Below are positions 7,826 through 17,206 of a stretch of 64,000 bases of DNA, one piece after another; the stretch's first letter is position 1, and each line of letters opens with the position of its first letter. Position numbers and translations under genes: made by a program. Below the pieces are notes generated by a model that worked only from the letters and a program-made list of their open reading frames with translations, made no database searches and was not told where the DNA came from. The stretch comes from Ruminococcaceae bacterium BL-6 (lineage in GTDB: Bacteria > Bacillota > Clostridia > Oscillospirales > Acutalibacteraceae), in NCBI GenBank assembly GCA_902810075.1, contig LR778135.1, positions 868,001 to 932,000 on the forward strand, read 5' to 3'.

Positions 7826-8809
7826 ATGTCCGAACCCCTGCTGTCTGTAGAAAATTTAACCATGGTGTTTGAAAACAGGCACCAGACCTTTCCTGCCGTG
7901 GACAATCTCAGCTTTTCGCTGAAAAGCGGGCAGACGCTCGGTATAGTCGGTGAAAGCGGGAGCGGAAAAACGATGGCCTCTCTATCCGTTATGAAGCTTT
8001 TGCCGAACCAGGGCAGAGTATCCGGCGGAAAGGTGATGTTTGAAGGGCGAGATCTGGTTCCATTACCGGAAAAAGAGATGCAGAAAATTCGCGGGAAAGA
8101 GATCTCCATGATTTTTCAGGACCCCATGATGTCGCTGGATCATGTCTATACGGTCGGCTATCAAATCGTGGAGACCCTTTTGATCCACGAGAAAATGAGC
8201 AGGGAAGCAGCAACGGAGAAAGCGCTGCAGCTGCTTGAAGCCGTTGGAATCCCGCACCCGAAGCGTGTGTTCCGCTGTTATCCGTTCGAGCTTTCCGGCG
8301 GCATGTGTCAAAGGGTGATGATCGCGATCGCCCTTTCCTGCAATCCCAAGCTGCTGTTCGCGGATGAGCCGACCACCGCCCTGGATGTGACGGTGCAGGC
8401 GCAGATTCTGGACCTGCTCCGCCAGGTGCGCGACCGGTATCAGATGGGGATCGTACTGATCACCCACGATTTGGGCGTCGTGTCAGATATTGCCGACCGG
8501 GTTATCGTCCTGTATGCGGGAAAATCCATGGAAGATGCTCCAACGGATATCATTATGAATCACCCGGCGCATCCCTATACGATGGGCCTGATGAAATCGG
8601 CTCCAAGGCTGGAACAGCAAGTCGACCGGCTGTACTGCATCGAGGGGATGGTCCCGGATATCCGGGATATGCCGAAGGGCTGCCGCTTCTGCACCAGATG
8701 CCCGCTGGCAGATGACCGGTGCAGGGCAGAGGAACCCGACATGGTGGAAATCCAGCCGGGGCACTTTGTCCGATGTCACAAGCCTGCCGTCGAAGAAGGG
8801 AAGGGATGA
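7826..8809 (+). CDS. Dipeptide/oligopeptide ABC transporter ATPase (DppD/OppD-like)
   Basis: A 327-residue ATPase with Walker A GESGSGKT (near residue 39), signature LSGGMCQRV, Walker B LLFADEPTTALD and the H-loop ITHDLG. The C-terminal cysteine cluster (CRFCTRCPLADDRC) is found only in peptide/nickel-type importers. Together with the next gene it makes the usual D/F heterodimer. In this island the likely cargo is a fructosylated amino acid or peptide. Confidence 0.9.
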   Translation: MSEPLLSVENLTMVFENRHQTFPAVDNLSFSLKSGQTLGIVGESGSGKTMASLSVMKLLPNQGRVSGGKVMFEGRDLVPLPEKEMQKIRGKEISMIFQDPMMSLDHVYTVGYQIVETLLIHEKMSREAATEKALQLLEAVGIPHPKRVFRCYPFELSGGMCQRVMIAIALSCNPKLLFADEPTTALDVTVQAQILDLLRQVRDRYQMGIVLITHDLGVVSDIADRVIVLYAGKSMEDAPTDIIMNHPAHPYTMGLMKSAPRLEQQVDRLYCIEGMVPDIRDMPKGCRFCTRCPLADDRCRAEEPDMVEIQPGHFVRCHKPAVEEGKG

Positions 8810-8812
8810 AGA

Positions 8813-9799
8813 TTGAGTGGAATATTGCTGGATGTCCGAAACGTCACAAAGACCTTCCCGGTCAAGGGCGGAATGTTTTCTTCTTCAAAAAAAGGTGTGG
8901 TCCACGCGGTGGACAACGTCAGCTTTCAGGTGGAGAAAGGGGAAACCTTCGGCCTGGTAGGGGAATCCGGATGCGGAAAAAGCACGCTGTCCAGGACGCT
9001 GCTGCAGTTGATTCCCCCCGATTCTGGCGAGATCTATATGGATGGAAAAAATCTGGTGGACATGCCGAAAAAAGAACTGCGCAGACAGCGGGAACAGATG
9101 CGCATGGTCTTTCAGAAACCCTTTTATTCTCTCAACCCCCGCCAGACGGTGCGTGAAATCATTTCGGCACCGATGATGATTCACCGGCACTATACCAAAC
9201 AGGAAATGCAGGCGGAAGTGGAAAGGCTGATGGATCTGGTCGGGCTGAGCCGGAGCTATATCGATCGTTATCCGCACGAATTTTCAGGCGGTCAGCGGCA
9301 GAGGATCGGCATTGCCCGCGCCCTGTGTCTGAAGCCGAAACTGATTATCTGCGACGAACCGGTTTCCGCGCTGGACGTATCCATTCAGGCGCAGATCCTG
9401 AATCTGCTTAAAGACCTGCAGAAAAAATTTGACCTTACCTATCTCTTTATTTCCCATAATCTTTCGGTGGTAAAGCATATGTCCGACCACATCGCGGTCA
9501 TGTACCTGGGCTCGCTGGTAGAAGTAGCGCCGGGAGCGGAGCTTTACCAAAAAGCGAGGCATCCATACACACAGGCGCTGCTTTCCGCGATTCCCGACCC
9601 GGGAGCCAAAAAGAAAGACCGTATCATTCTGACCGGAGATATCCCAAGCCCGGTCAATCCGCCGAAAGGCTGCCGTTTCTGCACCCGGTGTGCCTATGCG
9701 ACCGACCGGTGCGGACAGGAGCGCCCTGAATTGAAGGAAATGGGGGACGGGAGCAAGGTCGCTTGTTTCCTTTATGATAAGGGCGGTGAAAACGCATGA
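8813..9799 (+). CDS. Dipeptide/oligopeptide ABC transporter ATPase (DppF/OppF-like)
   Basis: A 328-residue ATPase with Walker A GESGCGKS, signature [15 protein letters not shown], Walker [15 protein letters not shown] and a C-terminal [14 protein letters not shown] cluster. The start is a TTG three bases after the previous stop, with an AAGGGA-type site upstream; no in-frame ATG fits. Its end overlaps the permease gene by four bases. Confidence 0.9.
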   Translation: MSGILLDVRNVTKTFPVKGGMFSSSKKGVVHAVDNVSFQVEKGETFGLVGESGCGKSTLSRTLLQLIPPDSGEIYMDGKNLVDMPKKELRRQREQMRMVFQKPFYSLNPRQTVREIISAPMMIHRHYTKQEMQAEVERLMDLVGLSRSYIDRYPHEFSGGQRQRIGIARALCLKPKLIICDEPVSALDVSIQAQILNLLKDLQKKFDLTYLFISHNLSVVKHMSDHIAVMYLGSLVEVAPGAELYQKARHPYTQALLSAIPDPGAKKKDRIILTGDIPSPVNPPKGCRFCTRCAYATDRCGQERPELKEMGDGSKVACFLYDKGGENA

Positions 9800-10755
9800 C
9801 AAAATTCATCCTGAAGAGATGCGGAATCGCAGTGATTTTACTGCTGATTGTTTCCACTATCGTATTTCTGCTCGTACATATCATGCCCGGCGACCCGGTC
9901 CTGCTGATGCTGGGGACCGATTCCAGCCCAGACCCGAAAGCCGTGGAGACTTTGCGCCAGGAGCTTGGGCTGAATAACCCGCTGGTCGTACAGTATAAAG
10001 ACTGGATGTTCCACGCGCTGCAGGGAAATCTCGGAAACTCCTACAGCGAAAAGATTCCCGTCATGCAGTCCATTTCCTCAAGGCTTCCCAGAACGCTGGA
10101 ACTTGCCGCCGTGTCTTTGGTGCTGGCCTGTCTGATCGGTCTGCCGCTGGGGGTGCTTTCCGCACTGCGTCGCGGAAAAGTGTCGGATCTGGTGATGACG
10201 ACAGGCGCTTCACTGGGCACCTCGATCCCGGTCTATGTCCTCGGCTACCTGCTCATCATCGTCTTTTCGCTGAATGTGTTCCATTGGGGGATCCAGCCCC
10301 TTCCATCCAGCGGCTATGTGGACGTTTCCAAAAGCGTGGCCGGACATTTCCAAAGGCTTCTCATGCCGGCGGTCACGCTGGCTCTGGGACTCGCCGCATC
10401 CATCATGCGCATGACCCGTTCATCCATGCTGGAAGCACTGTCCGGCGAATCTGTCCGCGCGCTGCGCGCAAAAGGGCTGCCGGAGCATGTGGTGATCGTC
10501 CGCCATGTCATCCGCAACGCATTTATTCCGGTCGTTACAGTAATCGGCCTTCAGATGGGAAATCTGATCGGCGGGACGGTGCTCTGTGAAACCGTGTTCA
10601 ACTGGCCGGGACTGTCCACCCTTCTGGTCAAGGCGATCAATCAAAGGGATTATCCACTGATTCAGGGTTGTATTCTGATCATGTCGGCGGTGTTTATCCT
10701 GACGAACATGGTCGTCGATATTATCTACGGCCTGCTTGATCCCAGAGCAAGGTGA
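9796..10755 (+). CDS. Dipeptide-type ABC permease (DppB/OppB-like)
   Basis: A 319-residue membrane protein with an N-terminal helix (VILLLIVSTIVFLLVHIMPGDP), five further hydrophobic segments, and the EAA loop EALSGESVRALRAKGLPEHVV typical of DppB. It pairs with the next gene to form the channel. Coupled to the preceding ATPase gene by ATGA. Confidence 0.9.
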   Translation: MTKFILKRCGIAVILLLIVSTIVFLLVHIMPGDPVLLMLGTDSSPDPKAVETLRQELGLNNPLVVQYKDWMFHALQGNLGNSYSEKIPVMQSISSRLPRTLELAAVSLVLACLIGLPLGVLSALRRGKVSDLVMTTGASLGTSIPVYVLGYLLIIVFSLNVFHWGIQPLPSSGYVDVSKSVAGHFQRLLMPAVTLALGLAASIMRMTRSSMLEALSGESVRALRAKGLPEHVVIVRHVIRNAFIPVVTVIGLQMGNLIGGTVLCETVFNWPGLSTLLVKAINQRDYPLIQGCILIMSAVFILTNMVVDIIYGLLDPRAR

Positions 10756-10768
10756 GGGGGGAAACGAC

Positions 10769-11602
10769 ATGGAAATCTTAAAACGCTGTATGAAAAATAA
10801 AAAATTTGTATTCAGCATCTTTGTATTGGTGCCGCTGATCTTTATTGTGCTGTTCGGCCCCATGCTCGCCCCGAATGACCCGCTCGCGATGAATACGGCG
10901 AACGCTCTGGCCCATTCCTCCGCCCGGTATCCGTTCGGGACCGATGAATTCGGGCGCTGTATCCTGTCGCGGCTCCTGGTCGGGATCCGGCCCTCGATGA
11001 CGGTCTCCCTGCTGGGGACGGCCGGGGCGTTCATTTCAGGGCTGATTCTGGGGATTATCGCCGGATATGTAGGCGGAAAAGTGGGGGACGTCATCATGCG
11101 TCTGGTGGATGTGGTGCTCTGCTTTCCCCCGATTCTGCTTGCGATGATGGTCGTGTGCATGTGGGGGGCCGGAGTTCGGAACCTGACGGTTGTGGTCGCC
11201 ATCCTTTATACGCCGCACTTCACGCGTATCGCGTATTCCTCCACCATCAAGGTGAGAAATATGGAATATGTGGAAAATGAGATTTCTGTCGGCGCGAATA
11301 CCCTTCGGGTGCTGTCCGATTCGATTTTTCCCAATATCCTGTCTCCGTTGGTCATCCAGATCAGCCTTACCATATCGAACGCAATTCTGCTGGAGTCGGG
11401 ACTCAGTTTTCTCGGCCTCGGCGTTCAGCCGCCGGACCCATCCTGGGGCCAGATGATCGGAGATGCCAGAAATTATCTTTCCGTGAATCTGATGTATACA
11501 GTCTGGCCGTCTTTTTTCCTGTCGCTTACCATCCTGGCTACCAATTTGATGGGCGACGCCCTGCGCGATGTTTTGGATCCAAAGCTGAAAGAAAGCTTTT
11601 GA
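10769..11602 (+). CDS. Dipeptide-type ABC permease (DppC/OppC-like)
   Basis: A 277-residue permease with LFGPMLAPNDP and YPFGTDEFGRCILSRLLVG near the N-terminus, the DppC hallmark, and a C-terminal LSFLGLGVQPPDPSWG motif. The chosen ATG follows GAGGGGGG by about 7 bases; an earlier in-frame start would overlap the previous gene. Partner of the DppB-like permease. Confidence 0.9.
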   Translation: MEILKRCMKNKKFVFSIFVLVPLIFIVLFGPMLAPNDPLAMNTANALAHSSARYPFGTDEFGRCILSRLLVGIRPSMTVSLLGTAGAFISGLILGIIAGYVGGKVGDVIMRLVDVVLCFPPILLAMMVVCMWGAGVRNLTVVVAILYTPHFTRIAYSSTIKVRNMEYVENEISVGANTLRVLSDSIFPNILSPLVIQISLTISNAILLESGLSFLGLGVQPPDPSWGQMIGDARNYLSVNLMYTVWPSFFLSLTILATNLMGDALRDVLDPKLKESF

Positions 11603-11629
11603 AAATCAATTGTATAAGGAGGAAAAAGT

Positions 11630-13201
11630 ATGAAAAACAGGCTTTATCGGCGAATCCTTTCCACAGTTCTCGCTTCTGTTCTTGTCCTGACCGCTCTTTC
11701 GGGGTGCGGCGGGACAGGCGGAGGTACTTCCGGGGTCTCTTCTGGAGAGAGCGGCTCCCAGGCGTCAACCGCTAAAAAAGACGAACTGGTAGTGGGAATC
11801 AGCGCGGATCCCGCTACCCTGGAGCCCATGGTACAGTCTGGCCAGGCGACCCGTCTGATCAAACAGAGCATTTACCGCGGCCTGATTGCCTATCAGGCGG
11901 ACAATAAAATCGGGATGGAAATCGCGGATTCCTATACCATAGCGGATGACAAGAAAACCTATACATTCAAAATCAAACAAAATGCCAAATTCCACGACGG
12001 AAGCGATATCACTGCGGAAGACGTCAAGTTTTCCATGGAGCGTCTTCTCGATCCATCCGTCGGCGCGACGTTCCGCTCTGATTTTGCAAACGTTTTGGAC
12101 AAATGCGAAGTGGTCGACAAAAAGACCGTCAAAATCATTCTGAAAGAGCCCTGCGCTCCGTTCCTCGACTACCTGACCCTGCCGGAGTCCGTAATCGTCT
12201 CGAAGTCGTGGTGCGAAAGCCACAAGAACGACCTGAACGCTAACCCCATGGGCAGCGGCCCTTATATGTTCGAGTCTTGGGACAAAGGCCGTGAAATTGT
12301 GGTGAAGGCATTTAAGGATTTCTATAAACCCGGAAAGCCGGAATCCGCCAGCATCCGCTTTGTGATAACCCCGGATGCAACCACCAGGGCCAATTCCCTG
12401 CGCACCGGCGACGTCGACCTGATCGACTATGTGGCGGCAAAGGATATCACAGCCCTTCAGAAGGAATCCGGATTTAAAGTCGATATTTCAGAAGCACCAT
12501 TTATGTGCCTGCAGTTTAATACCAAATCCGGCCCGCTTTCCAATCCCAAGGTAAGACAGGCGATCGCTTATGCGGTCGACCGTCAGGGTGTCATCAATAC
12601 CGCCTTTATGGGGCGCGGAACACCGATTTTCGGTTTTCCGACGCAAGTGGGGGAAAACGGTTATGACGGGAAATATGACAAATATTTTTCCTATGACCCG
12701 GAGAAGGCAAAAAGTCTGTTAAAAGAAGCCGGATATCCCAATGGGTTCTCAGTTAAAATTCTCTCCAGCTCTACGTATGAAATGCACAAGCAGACTGCCA
12801 TTGTTGTTCAGGACAGTCTGAAAAAGATCGGAATCAATGCGGAAGTGGAGCTTCCCGACTGGTCCACCCGGATCGAGCGTTCCAACAAGGGCGACTACGA
12901 GATCATGGTTTCCGGTACTGCCGGGAATATTGTGGATATGGACTGGACAACAAACTATTTTGAAAGCGGAGAACCTCGCATGAACAGTTCCGCATGGTTT
13001 TCCGACAAAGAGGTCGACAGTTTGCTCAAGGAAGGACGCGTCACACTGGACAGCGGCAAACGTACCGAGATTTACGACAAGCTGAGGAAGCGCGTTCTCG
13101 ATCTCTCCCCGTTCGTATTCATCAATTACAGAGAGCAGGCCTTTGCCAGAGCGGAATCTGTGGAGGGTTTTGTCAATCTAAAAAGGGGTACTTACGTATA
13201 A
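11630..13201 (+). CDS. Peptide-type ABC substrate-binding lipoprotein
   Basis: A 523-residue family 5 solute-binding protein. A signal peptide ends in the lipobox LSGC (Cys about residue 26), followed by a Gly/Ser-rich linker. The mature protein has the family start ELVVGISADPATLEPM, the FHDGSDITAEDVKFSMERLLDP motif, and NPKVRQAIAYAVDRQGV. It binds the substrate outside the membrane and delivers it to the permeases encoded upstream. GGAGG lies 8 bases before the ATG. Confidence 0.92.
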   Translation: MKNRLYRRILSTVLASVLVLTALSGCGGTGGGTSGVSSGESGSQASTAKKDELVVGISADPATLEPMVQSGQATRLIKQSIYRGLIAYQADNKIGMEIADSYTIADDKKTYTFKIKQNAKFHDGSDITAEDVKFSMERLLDPSVGATFRSDFANVLDKCEVVDKKTVKIILKEPCAPFLDYLTLPESVIVSKSWCESHKNDLNANPMGSGPYMFESWDKGREIVVKAFKDFYKPGKPESASIRFVITPDATTRANSLRTGDVDLIDYVAAKDITALQKESGFKVDISEAPFMCLQFNTKSGPLSNPKVRQAIAYAVDRQGVINTAFMGRGTPIFGFPTQVGENGYDGKYDKYFSYDPEKAKSLLKEAGYPNGFSVKILSSSTYEMHKQTAIVVQDSLKKIGINAEVELPDWSTRIERSNKGDYEIMVSGTAGNIVDMDWTTNYFESGEPRMNSSAWFSDKEVDSLLKEGRVTLDSGKRTEIYDKLRKRVLDLSPFVFINYREQAFARAESVEGFVNLKRGTYV

Positions 13202-13334
13202 CTCCGGAATCACACTGGAAGACACCTATGTAAAACAGTGAAAAGGGCATTCTGAAAATTGCGGATCAAATACAAAATCGGCTGACACCGCCTGTTTTCG
13301 GAAATGCTTGAAATTTTGAAATAAAATCGGTTGT

Positions 13335-13382
13335 TGTACACCGGCCGAACCTGCTCTTTCGGCAGGCTCGGACCGGTGTGCA
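13335..13382 (+). promoter_or_regulatory. Strong hairpin between binding-protein and deglycase genes
   Basis: TGTACACCGG pairs with CCGGTGTGCA with inner pairing of ACCTGC with GCAGG; no T run follows. It probably stabilises the upstream mRNA end or tunes expression between the two genes. Confidence 0.55.
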
Positions 13383-13402
13383 AAAATGAAAGGAGCTTTT
13401 TT

Positions 13403-14374
13403 ATGGATATCCAGAATATCATTGCCGAAATAAAATTAAAAATGGAACAGGCGGGAGGTTTAAAAGCGGTTTATTTTGTTGCGTGCGGCGGTTCACAGGC
13501 GGCAATTTATCCGGCAGAATATTTGATTGACAGTGAGGCAAAAAATATCGGCACAAAGATTTACAACAGCAACGAATTTGTCCACGCGGCGCCAAAATCT
13601 CTGGATGAACGCTGTATCTGTATCATTTGCTCGTTGAAGGCAACGGCGGAAACGGTGGAAGCCGTGAAAACCGCAAACAAAAAAGGAGCGGTCACCATTG
13701 CAATGACAGGGTTTCCGGATACCGATATGGCGAAAAACGGCCGATATGTGGTTCTCTATTCCAGCGGGGACGAGCAGGTTTATTCCAAAGCCAATCAGGC
13801 GATGGCGCTGAAACTGGCCTTTGAGATCCTCTATCAGTTCGAGGGTTACCAGTACTATCAGGAAGCGATGGAGGCTTATTCGCACCTTGATCAGATCATT
13901 GCGGATGCAAAACAGTCCATGCTGCCGGCGGCCAGAAAATTTGCAGAGAGATATCGGTCCGACGAGGTGTTCTATGTGCTGGGGAGCGGGCCGCTTGCGG
14001 GAACCGCCTATACGATGGCCTGCTGCCATCTGATGGAAATGCAGTGCCGCCACGCAGTGATGCTGCACTGCGGAGAATACTTCCACGGACCGTTTGAGAC
14101 AACCGATAAAAATCTGGCACTGATCCTTCTGATGAGTACCGGCCGTACGCGTGCGCTGGATGAAAGGGTGCTGAGATTCCTGAAGACCTACGCTGGGCGT
14201 TTCTGGGTGATTGATACCGCGGATACAGGCATCTCGGCAATCGATGAGCATGTCGCCGAATTTTTCAATTCCGTCATCATGATCCCGATCGAACGCTTCT
14301 TTGTATCGCAGATGGCGGAACTTCGGGGCCGTTCCATGGACGACCGGAAATATATGTGGAAAGTAGAATATTAA
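13403..14374 (+). CDS. frlB: SIS-domain fructosamine 6-phosphate deglycase (FrlB-like)
   Basis: A 323-residue protein with two SIS domains (about residues 15-150 and 180-310). The opening motif VYFVACGGSQAA, the late HCGEYFHGPFE and the DDRKYMWKVEY end match FrlB (deglycase), in contrast to GlmS. FrlB splits fructoselysine 6-phosphate into glucose 6-phosphate and the free amino acid. An AAGGAG site lies 8 bases before the ATG. The FrlD-like kinase at the other end of the island supplies its substrate. Confidence 0.8.
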   Translation: MDIQNIIAEIKLKMEQAGGLKAVYFVACGGSQAAIYPAEYLIDSEAKNIGTKIYNSNEFVHAAPKSLDERCICIICSLKATAETVEAVKTANKKGAVTIAMTGFPDTDMAKNGRYVVLYSSGDEQVYSKANQAMALKLAFEILYQFEGYQYYQEAMEAYSHLDQIIADAKQSMLPAARKFAERYRSDEVFYVLGSGPLAGTAYTMACCHLMEMQCRHAVMLHCGEYFHGPFETTDKNLALILLMSTGRTRALDERVLRFLKTYAGRFWVIDTADTGISAIDEHVAEFFNSVIMIPIERFFVSQMAELRGRSMDDRKYMWKVEY

Positions 14375-14529
14375 TCTGATGTCCTCTTGAATATCGCCCT
14401 TTTATACTGTAAACTATTATAAAGGGATATCCGGTGTTCACTGTGTTTATAAAGAGTTGATTTCCTATCATTTTGTCCTCGATGAACACAGAAACAATCA
14501 ATTCATTTTGCTGTGTGGGAGAGAATGAC

Positions 14530-15240
14530 ATGTTAAAATCAAAAGCAATCACCCCGTTGTATGAACAGTTGATGGAACAGCTGAAAAAACAGATTGCTTC
14601 CGGTGTTTACAAACCGGGAGACCAACTTCCTTCGGAAATCGAGATGGCAAAGCAGAACAACGTCAGCGTTATTACGGCGCGTAAGGCGATGAATGAGCTT
14701 GCCGCCCTTGGGTTTGTGGAAAAAAAGCAGGGGAAAGGTACTTTTGTTGCGGTTCCAAAATATTGGCGTGATTATACACAGATTTTAGGGTTTTCCGAAG
14801 CATGCAGACTTTCGGGCTTAAAAGCGGGAAGCCGGCTGCTGGACCATAAGCTCGTGGTCCCGAATGCCAAAATTCTGGAATCGCTGGAGCTTCCGGAAGG
14901 CTCTCAGACAGTGTATATTTCAAGGCTTCGGTTCGTAAACGGAGAGCCTATGGCGATTGAGATCAACTATTTTTCCTTGAAATATGCTTTCCTGCTCAAC
15001 GAGACATTGGAGGATTCTCTTTTCCAGGTTTTGCGCGACAAGGCGAACGTCACAATCACGAAATCGAAGAAGCAGATCGAGATTTGCCGGGCAACCGCCA
15101 AGGAAGCAAAACTGTTAAACGTCGGCAAAAACTACCCCTTGCTCTTGGTGCGGAGCACTGCGTACGGCGGAGCGGACGGAGGACCGGTTTATGCATGTTC
15201 CCAGTTGATCAATGGGGAGCGTTTTACTTTGTACGTTTAA
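14530..15240 (+). CDS. GntR/HutC-family regulator (FrlR-like)
   Basis: A 236-residue regulator with an N-terminal winged helix (PLYEQLMEQLKKQIASGVYKPGDQLPSE, then VSVITARKAMNELAALGFVEKKQGKGTFV) and a C-terminal UTRA effector domain (about 85-236). FrlR-type HutC regulators respond to a phosphorylated sugar. It likely represses the operon from the palindrome at 3019-3032. Start chosen at ATG 14530 after GGGAGAG; a terminator follows immediately. Confidence 0.82.
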   Translation: MLKSKAITPLYEQLMEQLKKQIASGVYKPGDQLPSEIEMAKQNNVSVITARKAMNELAALGFVEKKQGKGTFVAVPKYWRDYTQILGFSEACRLSGLKAGSRLLDHKLVVPNAKILESLELPEGSQTVYISRLRFVNGEPMAIEINYFSLKYAFLLNETLEDSLFQVLRDKANVTITKSKKQIEICRATAKEAKLLNVGKNYPLLLVRSTAYGGADGGPVYACSQLINGERFTLYV

Positions 15241-15250
15241 GGAAAATACA

Positions 15251-15303
15251 ACCAGGGAAGAGCCCGTCGGATTTTCGTCCGACGGGCTCTTCCCTGGTTT
15301 ATC
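15251..15303 (+). terminator. Terminator after the GntR regulator
   Basis: A perfect stem of about 21 bp (15251-15271 with 15278-15298) with a TTTTCG loop is followed by TTT. It also can serve the opposite-strand small gene. Confidence 0.85.
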
Positions 15304-15330
15304 AGATCCACAATCCGTCGCTTTTTATTT

Positions 15331-15558
15331 TCAAGCCTGGTTAAAAACTGAAGCTTGATTTTCTATGTTCTTATGGATTATCGTCTCATATTTGAAACGT
15401 TCTTCCCTCGGCATCAAAAATTCATTTTTGACGCATTCGCTCCGATATTCACCACCTTTCCGGATCAGCCGGAACTGCGCCCGACACCAGGGCAGTTCGC
15501 GGCCGTCTTCCAGCTTTATTTTTATGGTTACGGAAAATTCTTCTGCGGCTTTAGGCAT
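15331..15558 (-). CDS. Small protein of unknown function beside recombinase 1
   Basis: A 75-residue protein, not recognised. It has a basic centre (CRAQFRLIRKGGEYRSE) and charged helix-like ends, with GGGTGA about 8 bases before the ATG. It is divergent from the recombinase gene and separated from it by about 190 bp. Small basic proteins next to large serine recombinases can be recombination directionality factors, so that role is possible but unproven. Confidence 0.5.
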   Translation of the reverse strand: MPKAAEEFSVTIKIKLEDGRELPWCRAQFRLIRKGGEYRSECVKNEFLMPREERFKYETIIHKNIENQASVFNQA

Positions 15559-15746
15559 AAGCTGTCACCCGAAAATGGATATGAAAAGGAAAACCTGTCT
15601 TATGCATGAAAACTGATGGTGGTTTTAAAAGGGCCGCCCATCATTCCCAAGAAGAAGGACTTCTGCAGGAGAAGGGCTGATATTGCATTTCTTCTCATAT
15701 GTATGGATTGCAGAAACCCAATTTTTCAGATGGGAGAGATGCAGAG

Positions 15747-17174
15747 ATGAAAATCGCGGCGGCCTATATCCGCGTCAGTACGGAGGATCAGACGGAATAC
15801 AGCCCGGACAGCCAGATCAGGTTGATCCGCGAGTATGCCGGCAGAAACGATATGGTCGTTCCGGATGAATATATTTTCGCAGATGAGGGGATCAGCGGAA
15901 AAACGGCTGCGAAACGGCCCGAGTTCATCCGTATGATCGGAATGGCCAAAAAGAAGCCGAAACCCTTCGAGGCGATTCTTCTTTGGAAGTTTTCCCGTTT
16001 TGCCCGGAATCGGCAGGACAGCATCGTCTATAAAACGATGCTTCGAAAACAGCTCGGTATTGACGTTGTTTCCATTACCGAAAATCTTGGAAATGACAAA
16101 ATATCCATTCTCATAGAAGCGATGATCGAGGCGATGGACGAATATTACAGCATCAATCTGGCCGAAGAAGTCGTTCGCGGTATGACCGAAAAGGCAGGCA
16201 GGGGGGAGCCGGTCAGCATCCCGGCGTTCGGATATGATATGGTGGATAAAAAATATGTGGTCAACCCCGATCAGGCCCGTGTCGTTCAAATGATATTTTC
16301 CGATTTTATTTCCGGTTTGGGATTTTCCGCGATCGCACAGAAAATCAACGCTATGGGGATCAAGACAAACCGCGGTAATCGGTGGCAGAACCGTACGGTA
16401 AAGTATATTATCAATAATCCTGTGTATATCGGAAAAATTTGCTGGAAACCAAAACGGATAGAAAAACAGGAGAATTCCGATATCGTGATGGTACAGGGGA
16501 ATCATCAGCCGATTGTTGACATCGAAACCTGGAACAGGGCTCAAAAACAGCAGGAAGCAGTGAAGAGAAAGTATTCGCCCCATGCCCGGCAGGTCCCTCC
16601 GGAAAGAGGGGAGTACATGGTGAGGGGGCTCGTCAGATGCAGCGCCTGCGGCCGCACTCTGTCCCGCCTGGGTCCTTCGGGCATGCAGTGCTGCGGGTAC
16701 AGCCGCGGACGATGTGGAGTGTCACACGGAATTGCTGTAAAAAAGCTGAATGAAATGGTGACCGCCGGAATTCAGAAAGCAATGGAAGAAGCCGGAGAAA
16801 TCCGGATCTCAAAGCATGAAGCCCCGGATCGGATTAGCCCGCGGGAAATTTATCGGATCGGATTGAGGCATCAGCAGGCAAGCCTCACGCGGGTGAAAGA
16901 GGCATATGCAGCCGGTGTCGATACATTGGAAGAATATGGAGAAAACAAAAAAAGGATTCTGCGGGAAATAGAAAAAATAGAAAATTCCATGAGAGAAAGA
17001 CGAAAGGAGGAGGATATCCGAAAAAATGATCGGGAAAAAGATGTGAAAATAGCGGAGCTGCTTCGGAATCCTTCCATCGGTGAATCGTTTAAAAATGAGC
17101 TGCTTCGCTCATTTGTGGATCATATTATTTTCGACCGCTCGGAACAGTCATTGGAAATCGTCTTCTATATTTGA
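15747..17174 (+). CDS. Large serine recombinase 1 (excision of element 1)
   Basis: A 475-residue large serine recombinase. The resolvase domain (1-145) has the catalytic serine in AAYIRVSTEDQT and the arginine motif KFSRFARNRQDS; the recombinase domain spans about 165-270 (PAFGYDMVDKKYVV, GNRWQNRTVKYIINNPVYIG); a zinc ribbon CSACGRTLSR...CCGYSRGRCG follows near 300, then a coiled coil (EIEKIENSMRERRKEEDI). The start is the ATG after GGGAGAG, as upstream residues are not family-like. The stop lies 14 bp before the right 19-bp repeat. Same family as SpoIVCA, which excises skin from sigK. Confidence 0.92.
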   Translation: MKIAAAYIRVSTEDQTEYSPDSQIRLIREYAGRNDMVVPDEYIFADEGISGKTAAKRPEFIRMIGMAKKKPKPFEAILLWKFSRFARNRQDSIVYKTMLRKQLGIDVVSITENLGNDKISILIEAMIEAMDEYYSINLAEEVVRGMTEKAGRGEPVSIPAFGYDMVDKKYVVNPDQARVVQMIFSDFISGLGFSAIAQKINAMGIKTNRGNRWQNRTVKYIINNPVYIGKICWKPKRIEKQENSDIVMVQGNHQPIVDIETWNRAQKQQEAVKRKYSPHARQVPPERGEYMVRGLVRCSACGRTLSRLGPSGMQCCGYSRGRCGVSHGIAVKKLNEMVTAGIQKAMEEAGEIRISKHEAPDRISPREIYRIGLRHQQASLTRVKEAYAAGVDTLEEYGENKKRILREIEKIENSMRERRKEEDIRKNDREKDVKIAELLRNPSIGESFKNELLRSFVDHIIFDRSEQSLEIVFYI

Positions 17175-17187
17175 TCTATCACTTTTT

Positions 17188-17206
17188 GCAGTACGGCGGG
17201 CCGAAC
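17188..17206 (+). repeat. Right attachment core of element 1
   Basis: The exact second copy of GCAGTACGGCGGGCCGAAC, in the same orientation as 2539-2557. CotJC coding resumes directly after it. Confidence 0.92.

Larger units (their letters stand above)
2558..17187 (+). mobile_element. cotJC intervening element 1, serine-recombinase island with fructosamine cargo
   Basis: This DNA separates cotJC segments 1 and 2. It is bounded by 19-bp direct repeats and carries a large serine recombinase whose stop lies 14 bp from the right repeat, the layout of skin-type sporulation elements. Other contents are a kinase, hydantoinase A/B, a dipeptide-type ABC transporter, a SIS-domain deglycase, a GntR regulator and a small unknown gene. 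No phage structural, replication or conjugation genes are seen. Excision would restore cotJC codons 1-64 in frame. Boundaries within the 19-bp repeat are ambiguous. Confidence 0.88.

Noticed and set aside
15680..15704. GATATT plus CATATGTAT as a sigma-E promoter for recombinase 1
   Set aside because: The spacer is about 11 bases, shorter than sigma-E promoters need. Developmental control of the recombinases remains unshown; no candidate was seen before recombinase 2 either.
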